In this document: in pieces, positions 46,493-56,665 of the stretch | Layout: each line of letters begins with the position of its first letter | Numbering within the stretch: the stretch's first letter is position 1 | Source: Linnemannia elongata | Taxonomy: Eukaryota > Mortierellomycota > Mortierellomycetes > Mortierellales > Mortierellaceae | Length of the DNA stretch: 64,000 nucleotides | Direction of reading: 5' to 3' | Assembly (NCBI GenBank): GCA_036320915.1 | Contig: JAXBDG010000013.1 | Coordinates: 124,001 to 188,000 of the forward strand | The notes under the pieces: generated by a model | Database searches by the model: none | What the model saw: only the letters and a program-made list of their open reading frames with translations | Told to the model about the DNA's origin: nothing | Position numbers and translations under genes: made by a program

Positions 46493-47541
46493 CTCAGTGG
46501 TTTGTCCTAAAGCTCTGAAAGTGCTGGTGGTGATATTATGTTGAGGCTAAATGGGACGCTTCCTTTGCGTATGTTGAATAGGGTTCCGCGATACTGTCAG
46601 TGGTAGGTGTTGTGTTGTCATTGTGCTACTCTTCATGGCTATGAGACTTCAACCCGAATCTCCCACCCTTTTTCATATCGCCTTTCCTTGTTTACTTTGC
46701 AGCATTGCAGAAGGATATCGAGCAAGAAAAGCGCAAGGCGGCAGATTTGACTGACCAGTTGGACGAAAAATCGCGGCAGCTATCCAAGCTGCAGACTATG
46801 TATGATCGACAGAAGAGACGACCACTCTTCCCAGATGCTGCATCTCAGCAGGGTAGCGGACGATCGATATTTTCGGAGGATCCTGTTATCCTGACTACTG
46901 GTGGTGGTACAACCGGTACAGGTGGTGCTCCGGGTATTCGTGGTGATCCGTATCAGCTCTACCAAACAATGGTACATCTCACTCCTAAAGGCCCATCATC
47001 TTGGTCTGCTATTATTATTGTTGCTTTTGGTGCATCCCTTACGGTGACTGTATTATGAATTCGTAATAGGATACGGATGCGACCCCGAGACCATTTGTGA
47101 AGCAGGCGGTGGATGTACAGAGCGCAATGCCCTCCTTGTACACCAGTGGTAATCTAGGTGGTTGTGCGAGGATCAGCTGTAGCACCACGTTTTTGTTCTG
47201 CCAACTAACAAGTGCTTTCATATCCCTTGCGTATAGATTCGGTGGCATTTGCGTATGACCCTCCTTCTGTTCATCTGACCCCAGTTGGACCTGGTGGGCG
47301 AGCCGTGCATTCGTCGTCGACGGCAGATGGTCGAGTGAACGCAGTGTTGTTTACACATGGATCGATCGGCCAGAGAATTGGACGCGGTGTCTTGCCACTT
47401 GGAGCAGGACGCCCTGTGGACTTTTCGCAGCAGCAGCATCCGATGTTCTCTCAGAGACAGGGACAGGGACTGCAGGTGCCTCCGCCTACTCCTGGCTCGC
47501 GTGGAGGATTTCCTCACCAAGGTTCGTTTGGCCGGGTTTGA
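45554..47541 (+). CDS. HEI10: HEI10/CCNB1IP1-like meiotic RING E3 ligase (eight exons, 353 aa)
   Basis: Exons: 45554-45575, 45702-45767, 45883-45964, 46083-46131, 46242-46431, 46703-46971, 47070-47148 and 47237-47541, closing to 354 codons. The first exon is 22 nt. Joined, the N terminus forms a full C3HC4 RING: C8-x4-C13-x14-C28-x-H30-x2-C33-x2-C36-x10-C47-x2-C50, with the unusual CX4C opening and VTTCSHIFC seen in animal CCNB1IP1. The HEI10 signature follows: VDLNPSQEY, then SGLRPEVIMEICTRAISFWTYQ, a coiled coil at about residues 95-165 ending in KLQTMYDRQKRR, and a Gly/Pro-rich tail. HEI10 concentrates at recombination sites on the synaptonemal complex and sets crossover number. All RING ligands are present, so the gene looks functional. 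Confidence 0.92.
46449..46490 (+). repeat. T42 homopolymer in HEI10 intron 5
   Basis: 42 consecutive T, the longest homopolymer in the window, starting 17 bp after the donor of this intron. Confidence 0.85.
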
Positions 47542-47610
47542 ATCTCCGTATGGGAGGTAATGGATGTGTTAAATCCTGCCGATGATTCGATTGTTGCGAG
47601 GAAGTAAAGG

Positions 47611-47616
47611 AATAAA
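47611..47616 (+). terminator. AATAAA poly(A) signal of HEI10
   Basis: A hexamer 70 bp after the stop. The remaining roughly 330 bp to BCKDHB are CT-rich leader of that gene. Confidence 0.5.
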
Positions 47617-47952
47617 ATTGCAGAAAGTTTCCCACGGGTCGACAACAAAGTTTGTCTTCTGGAGTAGTGTTGTTGTTGTTTTTTCTCACTCTTGTGCCCC
47701 TCCCTCCCACTTCACTCCCCCTCGACCTTTTTCTCCTTTGTTCTTACCCCACTCCTTTTTTTTCTCTTCTCTTTTCCTCCACACCCCCCTCTCTTTTCTT
47801 TTTTTTTCATCTTTCTCTTTTCATCACTCTTCGTCATCCTACACCCTCTCCACTCTCCCATCCACTCTCTCATCCACCTTCTCTCATTACTTTTTAGCAA
47901 CACCCTTCTCCTCTCTCCCACTTTCATTCACACTCACACATCTTCATACATC

Positions 47953-49908
47953 ATGTCTCTTTCTCTCCTCAAGACCCCCCGCCTGGCCTCCACCCTCGCC
48001 ACGGCCTCAAAGACCTTCTTTCACCAGAACATGGCTATCAAGGTACATCTTGTTACCTTCATCGACAAGGGGACTTCTATCGCAGAATACAAGAAGAGAA
48101 GAAAGGCACCCCTTTCTTCTATTACCACCAACGAACATGCGACTTACCAGCTTCGTTATTTTCCTTCCCTACTCCGATCCACTTTCGTGGCCGAACAAAA
48201 AAAAAATTGTTGAACCGTGGGAAACTTATTCAATTTTTAGAACTTTCACACTTCGATGAAGAGCCACTACGCTGCTGCTAACTCCCCCCCACCTGCTGAG
48301 GGTTTCTTGCCCGGAGTTGCCAACTCCAAGTTGATCAAGCATACTCACCACGATGCCCTCCGGAACCCCGAGCTCGCTGGTGTCGCCAATGGTACCTTTT
48401 TATTCCTCTTTTGTCTCATTAATCGCTTTTTTTTTTTTGTCTGTATGGGTATACGTAACAGGAACGCTGTTGTGGTACAATTCGTGTGTAACTGACATGT
48501 TTTTATATTATTTTTTACTCCTGCATGATTGGGAATATGTAGGAGAGACAAAGAAGATGAACACTTTCCAGGCTGTCAACGACGCCATGAGCATTGCCTT
48601 GGCCACTGACGACACCGCCTGTGTCTTTGGAGAGGATGTTGCCTTTGGAGGAGTCTTCCGCTGCACCATGGGTCTCTCCGAGATGTTCGGTACGTTCTTA
48701 TATCCATGCAGATGTCCGAATCACACAAGAAACGAGTACGATGGTTACGACACTTTGGTGCATGAGTGTATTGTCGACTCACCCCCCTTATTTATTGGTT
48801 GTGTGCATTTCTAATAGGTCGTGACAGAGTGTTCAACACCCCATTGTCGGAGCAGGCTATTGCAGGATTCGGTATTGGTATGGCTGCCATGGGATCGACC
48901 GCCATTGCCGAGATCCAGTTCGCCGATTACATTTTCCCCGCCTTCGATCAGGTACGAACACCTCTATTCGCGGGTTGAAAAGTGACAGAGCAAGGGACCA
49001 TACAACAATGCAGAGGTCAATTAAGAGGAGTGTCCCTCAGTGTGCCCCTTTAGCCTCTGAAACTAACCATATGTCTCTTTGTCCGTTTCTTTCTGAAACA
49101 CAATAGCTGGTGAACGAAGCTGCCAAGTACCGTTATAGATCTGGAGGAGAGTTCAACGTTGGAGGACTCTGCATTCGCACACCCTGTGGAGCCGTCGGAC
49201 ACGGAGGTCACTACCACTCGCAGCACCCCGAGGCTCATTTCGCTCACACCCCTGGTCTTAAGGTCGTTGTTCCCCGTAGCCCTATCCAGGCCAAGGGTCT
49301 TCTCTTGGCCTCCATCCGTGACCGCAACCCCGTCATCTTCATGGAGCCCAAGATTCTCTACCGTGCCGCTGGTATGTCCTCTTTTCATTGTTCTTTTGAT
49401 TGTCATAGGGTGTATACAGTTGCAAAGAGACAGATTTCTAAACACACCTATGCATTATATGAAAATAGTTGAGATGGTCCCCGTTGGCGATTACGAGTTG
49501 CCATTGGGCAAGGCCGAGGTGCTGACACAGGGCACAGACTTGACGATCGTCGGATGGGGCGCGCAATTGTACGTCCTCGAGAACGCCATTCAGCTCGCCC
49601 AGAAGAAGATGCCCGGCCTCTCTGTCGAACTGATCGATCTCCGGTCGATCCTCCCCTGGGACGTCGAAACCGTCTGCAACTCTGTCAACAAGACCGGTCG
49701 CTTGTTGATTGCTCATGAGGCACCCAAGACCCAGGGTTTCGCTGCCGAGATTGCGACTACTGTTATGGAACGGTGCTTCTTGAGATTGGAGGCTCCTATT
49801 CAGCGCATGTGCTCGTATGATACTCCTTTCCCCTTGGTCTTTGAGAAGTTCCATGTTCCTGATATGATCCGTTGTGCTGAGGGTATTGAGAAGGCCATGA
49901 AGTTCTAA
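47953..49908 (+). CDS. BCKDHB: Branched-chain 2-oxoacid dehydrogenase E1 beta, mitochondrial (six exons, 408 aa)
   Basis: Exons 47953-48042, 48241-48391, 48543-48689, 48818-48951, 49107-49371 and 49469-49908, closing to 409 codons. This is the beta subunit of the thiamine-diphosphate E1 component that decarboxylates keto acids from Leu, Ile and Val in the mitochondrial matrix. The first about 40 residues are a Ser/Thr/Lys/Arg-rich, acid-free presequence. Family blocks include [93 protein letters not shown] and the C-terminal [15 protein letters not shown]. The VFRCT stretch fits the branched-chain rather than the pyruvate E1 beta. BCAT in this window makes its substrate. An alternative short presequence starting at M27 is possible. 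Confidence 0.96.
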
Positions 49909-50210
49909 AGCAACTTTTGCTTGGTACTTCTTTCCCGTTTTTTTCTCTCCTTTCGTTCATTTTTTTTTCCATTTTTCAGAACATTAACTACATAACAAAC
50001 ACACATAGAATTTATTATTAGAGAATTTTTGTATGCATGCCCCCGCTCCCAATTAAAAACCTGTGAATACCCCATATGACCATTGGCAGAGAGAATGAAG
50101 CTGCGAGCGTGAGGATTTATTTTTTATGTTGAACAGTAATATTTTTTTATACAAAAGAGATGCTATGCTACGCTAGCTAAAATATACAAGAAAGCCCTCA
50201 ACGACGATGC
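49909..50210. other. Convergent 3' intergenic region
   Basis: 302 bp between BCKDHB and the copper ATPase stops. It is AT-rich with several T-runs and holds the 3' UTRs of both genes. Confidence 0.6.
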
Positions 50211-53200
50211 TCACTGCCGAGTAGAGGATTTGGGAGCACGGTAATGATAACTCCTCAACCTCAAACTCGACAAGACAACACTCACACTGGACGCGGCCAT
50301 GGCCAAGCCAGCCCAAGTGGGTCCGATCACAGCCGAACGGTTCCAAGCGACCAAGACACCAGCAGCGATAGGGATCATGACAGCGTTGTACATGAATGCC
50401 CAGCAGAAGTTGATTTGGATCCGGCGGACGACTGTGCGGGCCAGGTCGCGCATGACGAGGAGGTCGGTTAGGGTGTCACGGAGGAGGACGATGGAGGCGG
50501 CTTCGATGGCGATATCTGTGGCGGATCCGACAGAGATGCCGAGGTTAGCTTGTGCGAGTGCGGGGGAGTCGTTGATGCCGTCGCCGACCATTGCTACGAT
50601 TGCGGGGCGCATGGCGCGGAATTGGGTGGTGGCTTCTTGAGGAGGGGTGGAGGTGGAGGTGGAGACGGAGCCGAGTTCGACGGAGGATGTGGGCTTACGA
50701 CCACCACCAATGATCTTGCGCCAGCGAGCAGATGCAGATGACGAGGAGGCTCGACGACCGGCTTGCTGGAGCTGCTTGACCTTGTTGGCCTTATCCTCGG
50801 GCAAGACCCCTGCCATGACACGCGTGATACCCAACTGTTGAGCGATCGCCTGGGCAGTAATCGGATGATCTCCCGTCAACATCCAGGTCTCGATCCCCTG
50901 TGCCGCAAGTCCGGCAATCACCTCTGCAGCCTCGGGGCGGGCGGTATCCGCGACAGCGACTTGGGCAACGATGATGGGAGCAAGAGTCTTGCCATGGTGA
51001 GTTGGAGTTGTGCAGTTGCAGTCAATGCACTCGCAGAGTTCACACTTGCAGGTCGTCTTTTCGCTTTGGATGGATGATGCTGCATCAATCGAGACACGAC
51101 CGCTGCTGCTGCTGCTGCCAGAGGGGGAAGAGTTGTTGACGGCGGGGTGAACAGCGCAAAGAACGACAGATTTGCCCTGAGACTGCCAAAGACCCAATTC
51201 GGCCTCGCGGTCCTTACGTGCCACAGAACTTGGGTAAGAGGCTCCATTTTCCTCCATCCACTTCTCGTTTCCGACAAGAACGTTGAGGGCCCGGAAGTGT
51301 CCGTATCCCTTCAAGTGGAGGGTATCGCCGAGGGTGACGGTGGCTGAGAGACCTCGTCCGGCGACTTCGCGCATGTGGGCGATCTTGACGTGGTTGAATT
51401 GCTTCTGAAGGACCCGGGCCTCCGACTCTTCCTCATCTTCATCCTCTTCCGGGAGATTGGCCTTGGAGGCAAGGGAGGAAGGGTTGGCCTTGTAGAGGAG
51501 GTCAGCGGCACCCTTGGCGACTGCGAGAGCAACGGGGTGGTTGCTTCCAGACTCGACCTTGCCCAACATCTGCAGAATCATCTTGGTATCGTCCTCAGCG
51601 ACCGTAGGAAGCGTCCACGAATCAGTCATCTTGGGCTTTCCGGTGGTCAAGGTACCAGTCTTGTCAAACACAACCACGTCCAACCGCTTGGCCATCTCGA
51701 GCGCGAATCCACCGCCCTTGACCAGGATACCGTGCTTGGCAGCAACACCAGTTCCAACCATCACAGCTGCAGGGGAGGCGAGACCTAGAGCACAAGGACA
51801 GGCGATGACCAAGACCGCGACGGCATAGAGAGTAGCATAAACCCAGTAGCTTTCGCCCTCAGGGATCCATCCGTCTGGGATAGCACCGACACGACCAGCA
51901 ATGACCCAGCCGGCAAAAGTAAGGAGGGCCAGGAGAATGACGACAGGGACAAAGACACCAGAGATCTTGTCACCGAGAGCTTCAATCGGAGCCTTGGGAC
52001 TGGCTTGGGCATCCTGAACGAGTTGAATGATCCTGGAGAGAGTAGTATCCTTGCCGACACGGGTAGCCTTGACCTGGATGACCGCCGAGAGGTTGATGGA
52101 AGCAGAGATAACTTTTGACTTGCGCTCGGTCTTTTGAACAGGCAAGGACTCGCCAGTAATCATGGCCTCATCCACCATAGTGTTACCCTTCCACAAAAGT
52201 CCATCACAAGGGATTCGGGACCCAGCATTGACCATCAAGATATCTCCGACCTGGATCAATGAAGCCGGGATCTCCTCCAGAGTTTCGTCCGCCTTGACAA
52301 GAGTAGCCGTCTCGGGTTGGAGGTCCATCAGCTTGGTAATCGTCTCTGCGGTCTTGCCCTTCGCCATAGCCTCGAGCCACTTGCCCAGATTAATGAATGT
52401 GATCAAAAAGACAGCCGTCTCAAAGAAATCAATCCCGGCGTTCGTCATCGACTCCTGCTTTTCTCCACCGCCCATCCCCATTCCATCGTGCGCAGAGGCG
52501 GGTTTCTTTTGACTGACCATGTTGGCAATGATGCTTCCCAAGCTCGCAAAGTACGCAACACTGGTCCCCAACGCAACCAAGGTCTCCATATTCGCCGTCC
52601 GGGTATACCTCAAGGCCCTATACGCCTTCCTATAAAACGGCTGTGCCAACCAGAACTGCACCGGCGTCGCCAAGACAAAAAGCACCACATCCTGAACCCG
52701 CAACCCAGGCGTCACCTCCTTCATCAACCCGACCCGGATAGGATTCGTCTTTGGCAACATCATCATAAAGACCATCGAGACGATGAACATGGGCACCGCA
52801 AACACAAGCGAAAGCAAGAGCCGACGGCGGAGGAGGAGTTCTTCGCGTTTGATCTTTTCCTGGAGAGCGTTCTTGTTGAGGAGGGCATCGTCGGGAGCGA
52901 GGGAGACGTCGAAGCCGGTATCCTCGACGGCGGACATGAGGTCGCGGACGCCGATGATAGTGGGGTCGTGAATGAACACGCCGGATTTTGCGAGGAGGTT
53001 GACTTGAACCTGGTAGATTCCTTCCAGTCCCATCAACGATGCTATTTTAATTTCGAGAAAAGACAAAACATTGATAAGTCAACTGCCCTTAGGTAGCTCA
53101 TCATTCCTATGTTAACCTCCACTCTTCCATAAAACATCAATCTAATTAATACATTCCCATAAAAAAAAACACTTACATTCAATAGCAGAGACACAGCTAG

Positions 53201-53942
53201 CACAAGTCATGCCCGAGATGTCCAACCGAGTCGTCGTCAACGCAGGAGCACCCTCACTAGAACCCGGTTCTTCCATAGTGCTCAGAACAGTCTTTTGGTC
53301 CTCGTCGACAATTTTCTCAGTCTTGATATGATCGGCCTCGAATCCCAGTTCACGAATCTTGTCCGCGATCGCTCCTGGCGTCAACGTCGTCGTCGTCGAG
53401 TTTGTTGTTGTAGAGGAAGAGGAAGAGGAAGAAGACTGGATCCAGTATTCGAACTGGGCATGTCCGGTAGAGAAGGAGACATTGACAGAGGTCGGGTTGA
53501 CGCCGTCAAGGGACTTTAGGAGATTTTCGACCTTGGATGAGCACGAACCACAGAACATGCCCGAGATGTTCAGACTGACTCTATGCAACACCGACGATCC
53601 CGCGACCTTTCCTGATCCTGCAACCGCCGTAGTCTTCTTGGCCGCGGCAGTAAACTGTGAGAAATCCTCAGCATAAGAGCAGGCGGTCACATCATACCCA
53701 GCATTATCGACAGTCTCCGTCAACAGCTCGACAGGACAAAGCTCAGGGGAAGCCATAAGGGTAGCAGAGCCAAGGAGGAGGTTGACGGCGACGGAGCCGG
53801 GTTGGACAGAAGGGAGGAGTTTGAGTGAGTCCTCGATGGCTTTGACGCAGGATGCGCAGGTCATGCCTTGGATGCCAATGGTGGCCTTTTGAAGCCTGGC
53901 GGGTGTTGTGTCGGTTACGATTACTTGGAGGGAGGAGTCCAT
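50211..53942 (-). CDS. CCC2: Copper-transporting P1B ATPase, Ccc2/ATP7 type (two exons, 1198 aa)
   Basis: Exons on the minus strand: 53942-53177 and 53041-50211, closing to 1199 codons. Three N-terminal HMA domains carry GMTCASC (C29, C32), GMFCGSC and GMTCASC; the intron splits the third. The ATPase core has the transport motif ACPCA (C670-P-C672), phosphorylation motif DKTGT (D715), an SGSNHPVALA-type His-Pro site, MLTGDHP and MVGDGINDSPAL. The family pumps Cu(I) into the trans-Golgi lumen to load secreted multicopper oxidases such as the ferroxidase Fet3. Odd feature: a Ser-rich insertion near 900-940 contains six cysteines in 13 residues (920, 922, 925, 927, 930, 932), described separately. 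The ATG at 53942 directly precedes HMA1; open frame upstream of it is low-complexity leader. Confidence 0.96.
51012..51050 (-). other. Metallothionein-like Cys cluster inside the copper ATPase
   Basis: The codons read CKCELCECIDCNC, with CxC pairs resembling copper metallothioneins, flanked by Ser/Gly-rich and Thr/His-rich linkers. It sits between the phosphorylation site and MLTGDHP, within the nucleotide-binding part of the cytoplasmic loop. Confidence 0.8.
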
Positions 53943-54973
53943 TCTTGTGTTGTTTTGGGTGTGTATGAGGGGGAAGTGGAAGTGTATATGAGTGGGTGTG
54001 TGTGGAGAAAGAAGAGAGAGAGAGTGTGTGTGTGTGTGTGTTTGTGTACAGTAGCGTGTTGGTTGTGATGCAGAGTTATCGGCGAAGCAAGTGTTTGTTG
54101 ATTTGTTGTTGTGTGATGTAAGTGTGTGTGTAATATGCAGTGTGTGTTCAGGAGGCGGGTATCTGTGTGTGTAAGAGAGAAAGAGAGAAATGAAAACGAA
54201 AGAAGAAAGAGGGAACAGGGAACGTATATATACTTTTTTTTTTTCAGAGTTGGTCTGTGTGTTAATAAGCAGACGACAGAGACAGCCTCGGGAAAGAGAC
54301 AAGGGCAGGTGTGTTTGCGCGAGATGATGAATGGAACGAACGAATGAGTTTTGTTTATGAAAAGTGGTTTCCACAATTGTCTCCCTTCTTTGCTTCTTTT
54401 TTTTTTTTTTTCGTTTATTTAATCCCGCAAGCACTCAAACACGCCGCACATACACTCTGTGTCTCTCTTCATTTTAACAGACAGGCACAAACACACCCCC
54501 TGCCCTTGCCCGTTTATCAATTCCCTCAGGAACGAGGCAAGCGGCGTGTGATTGGCTGGTGGTACAAAGCACTTGCGATTCTGTTGTCTGTTCCATCAAA
54601 TGCCAGTCACACATAGCTCGCTGGAACCAAGGGAGCAAAAGAACACCGTTCAGTTGGTTACAGTATGACTCTTCTTGTGGGGGGCGTGTGAGAAAGTGGA
54701 GTGAGGGGAAGGTGATCTGTCAGCCAGCAACCAGTCAAGTGAACGGTCAAGTCTAGTCAAACAGGGAACTTTTGTTTCTTCTCTTTCCTTCTCACTTGTT
54801 CTACCCCCTTCCATCTTTCTCTCTCTCTCTCTCTCCACTCTTCTTAATACTTTTAAACCCCTTACCACACACATCCTCCCCTCTCTTTGTTTCTCCTCTC
54901 TTTTACGCAGCACATCCACACAACACTCATTCAACAAACCACTCATAACATAAAAAAAAGAGACATTTCCACA
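53943..54973. promoter_or_regulatory. Divergent promoter region between CCC2 and AARSD1
   Basis: About 1 kb. A GT dinucleotide run at 54024-54042 falls in the CCC2 leader and a CT run at 54818-54835 in the AARSD1 leader. Short frames exist on both strands but have no motifs. Confidence 0.5.
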
Positions 54974-56665
54974 ATGCACGAGAGCGCACCGACAACAGCA
55001 ACAACACAGGTCCCCGTGGGTCTGCTCACCTGCCAACACACTCCCTATCTCCGTCAATTCAACACCACCGTCCTCTCCTGCTCTAAAAAGCCAAACAAGC
55101 AGAAGCTCTACGAAGTCCAACTTCAAGACACCAGTACGCTGCCCTTCCTCTCTTACAATCATGTTTCAATTGCATTGACTCTTTTTGTGCATGATATTCT
55201 AACTCAATTGATTTATGTACTTGATGGAATAGTCTTGTTCCCAGAGGGAGGCGGACAGCCCTGCGATTATGGTACAATTAACGAGAGCATCGAGGTCAAG
55301 AATGTACAGCGTGTAGGAACAAGCCATGTCCATCATACCACTGCCCCTGTTGAGGAGGGTATTGAGGCCCGTTTGGAGGTTGACTGGAAGCGCAGGTTTG
55401 ACCATATGCAGCAACACAGCGGACAGCACCTTGTCAGTGCCCTCTTTGAGCAGCCCGAGTATGGCTGTGACACCCTCGCCTGGTACGTTGATCATTGAGA
55501 TTATTTTTTTTATTTTTTTATTCAGGAACAAGAAACAAGAAGAGTGATCAGCCAATTGCAAAAAAAAGGCGTGATAATTAATTCTACTCAATGATATTTT
55601 GTGTTCCTGATCATAGGGGTATGAACGCAACTCGCTGCCATGTCGAGTTGTCCAAGGCACCCACCCCAGAGCAAGTCCAGGAGGTCGAGGATCGTTTGAA
55701 CCTTTACATCCGTCGCAACTACCCCGTCCACGTCACCTTCACTGAAGAGCGTCCTGCCACCCTCCCCAAAGGTACCTTTCCTTTTCCGTCGTTGTTAGTT
55801 ATGACCCATCCCCAGCGTATTTCATAATATTTACCAGAGTCATTATTCTACTATAGATTATGTGGGACCAAACGGAGTGTTCAGAGTGATCGAGATCATG
55901 CAGGACTTGGACGTCATCGCAGCAGAAGAAGATCCCGTCAACCATACCCACAAGGAGAAGCGCGGACTCGTCAGACTGGACTATAACCCCTGCTGTGGAA
56001 CCCACGTCAAATCCCTCAAGGACCTTCAATGCATCAAGCTCCTTCACCAGGAGAAGATTCGTGGCAACAACTCCCGTCTCTACTTTGTGGTCGGTCAACG
56101 TGCTCTGGATTTGCTTCAGGAGACTTACCAAGTCACCAAGGATCTCGCGCCCGTCTTGTCGGCCCCTGGTGGACCCGAGACTTACGTCGATACTATCGTC
56201 AAGAACCAGAAGGCTGCTCGTGAGACCGTCAAGCAGGTCAAGAACTTGCTCAAGGAAATCGCGGCCTACCAGGTCCGCGACTGGATTGCAGAGTTGAAGG
56301 ACAAGAACCCCATCACCACCCAGGAGGACGGCAAATCGACCACGGCTCCTTACCTCGTCAAGTACCACCGCGACGATGTGGACATGGACTTTTTGGGCGT
56401 CGTCACAGCACTGCTCAAGGACAACGATCTGATTCAAGGACAGCGCGTCTTTATGTTATCGGCCGGCGAGAAGAAGGATGGAGGGCCTATGATGATTATT
56501 GGACAGAGTGATGAGGCCGTCAAGAAGATTGCAACAGAGGTTTCCAAGTTGATTGATATCAAGGGAGGCGGAAAGGGTAGATGGCAGGGCAAGGCCAAGT
56601 CCTGGCAGGGACTCGACTCTGCTTGGCTTGCTGCTGAGGCTCTTGTCCATGCCGAGTCTGCTTAG
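54974..56665 (+). CDS. AARSD1: Alanyl-tRNA editing protein, AARSD1/AlaX-L type (four exons, 457 aa)
   Basis: Exons 54974-55133, 55233-55482, 55617-55771 and 55857-56665, closing to 458 codons. The protein hydrolyses Ser or Gly wrongly attached to tRNA-Ala, in trans in the cytosol. The zinc site is complete: HMQQHSGQH (H111, H115) in the first half and CCGTH (C234, H238) in the second. The N-terminal segment keeps LFPEGGGQP, the glycine-rich entry strand of AlaRS editing domains. The last exon adds the C-Ala-like part with a Lys-rich helix (QKAARETVKQVKNLL) and the GGGKGRWQGKA loop. There is no class II aminoacylation domain, so it is a stand-alone editor and not a broken alanyl-tRNA synthetase. 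Confidence 0.95.

Noticed and set aside
53142..54434. 430-codon frame as the copper ATPase N terminus
   Set aside because: The part upstream of 53942 is low-complexity Lys/Thr/His leader sequence; the family N terminus begins right after the ATG at 53942.
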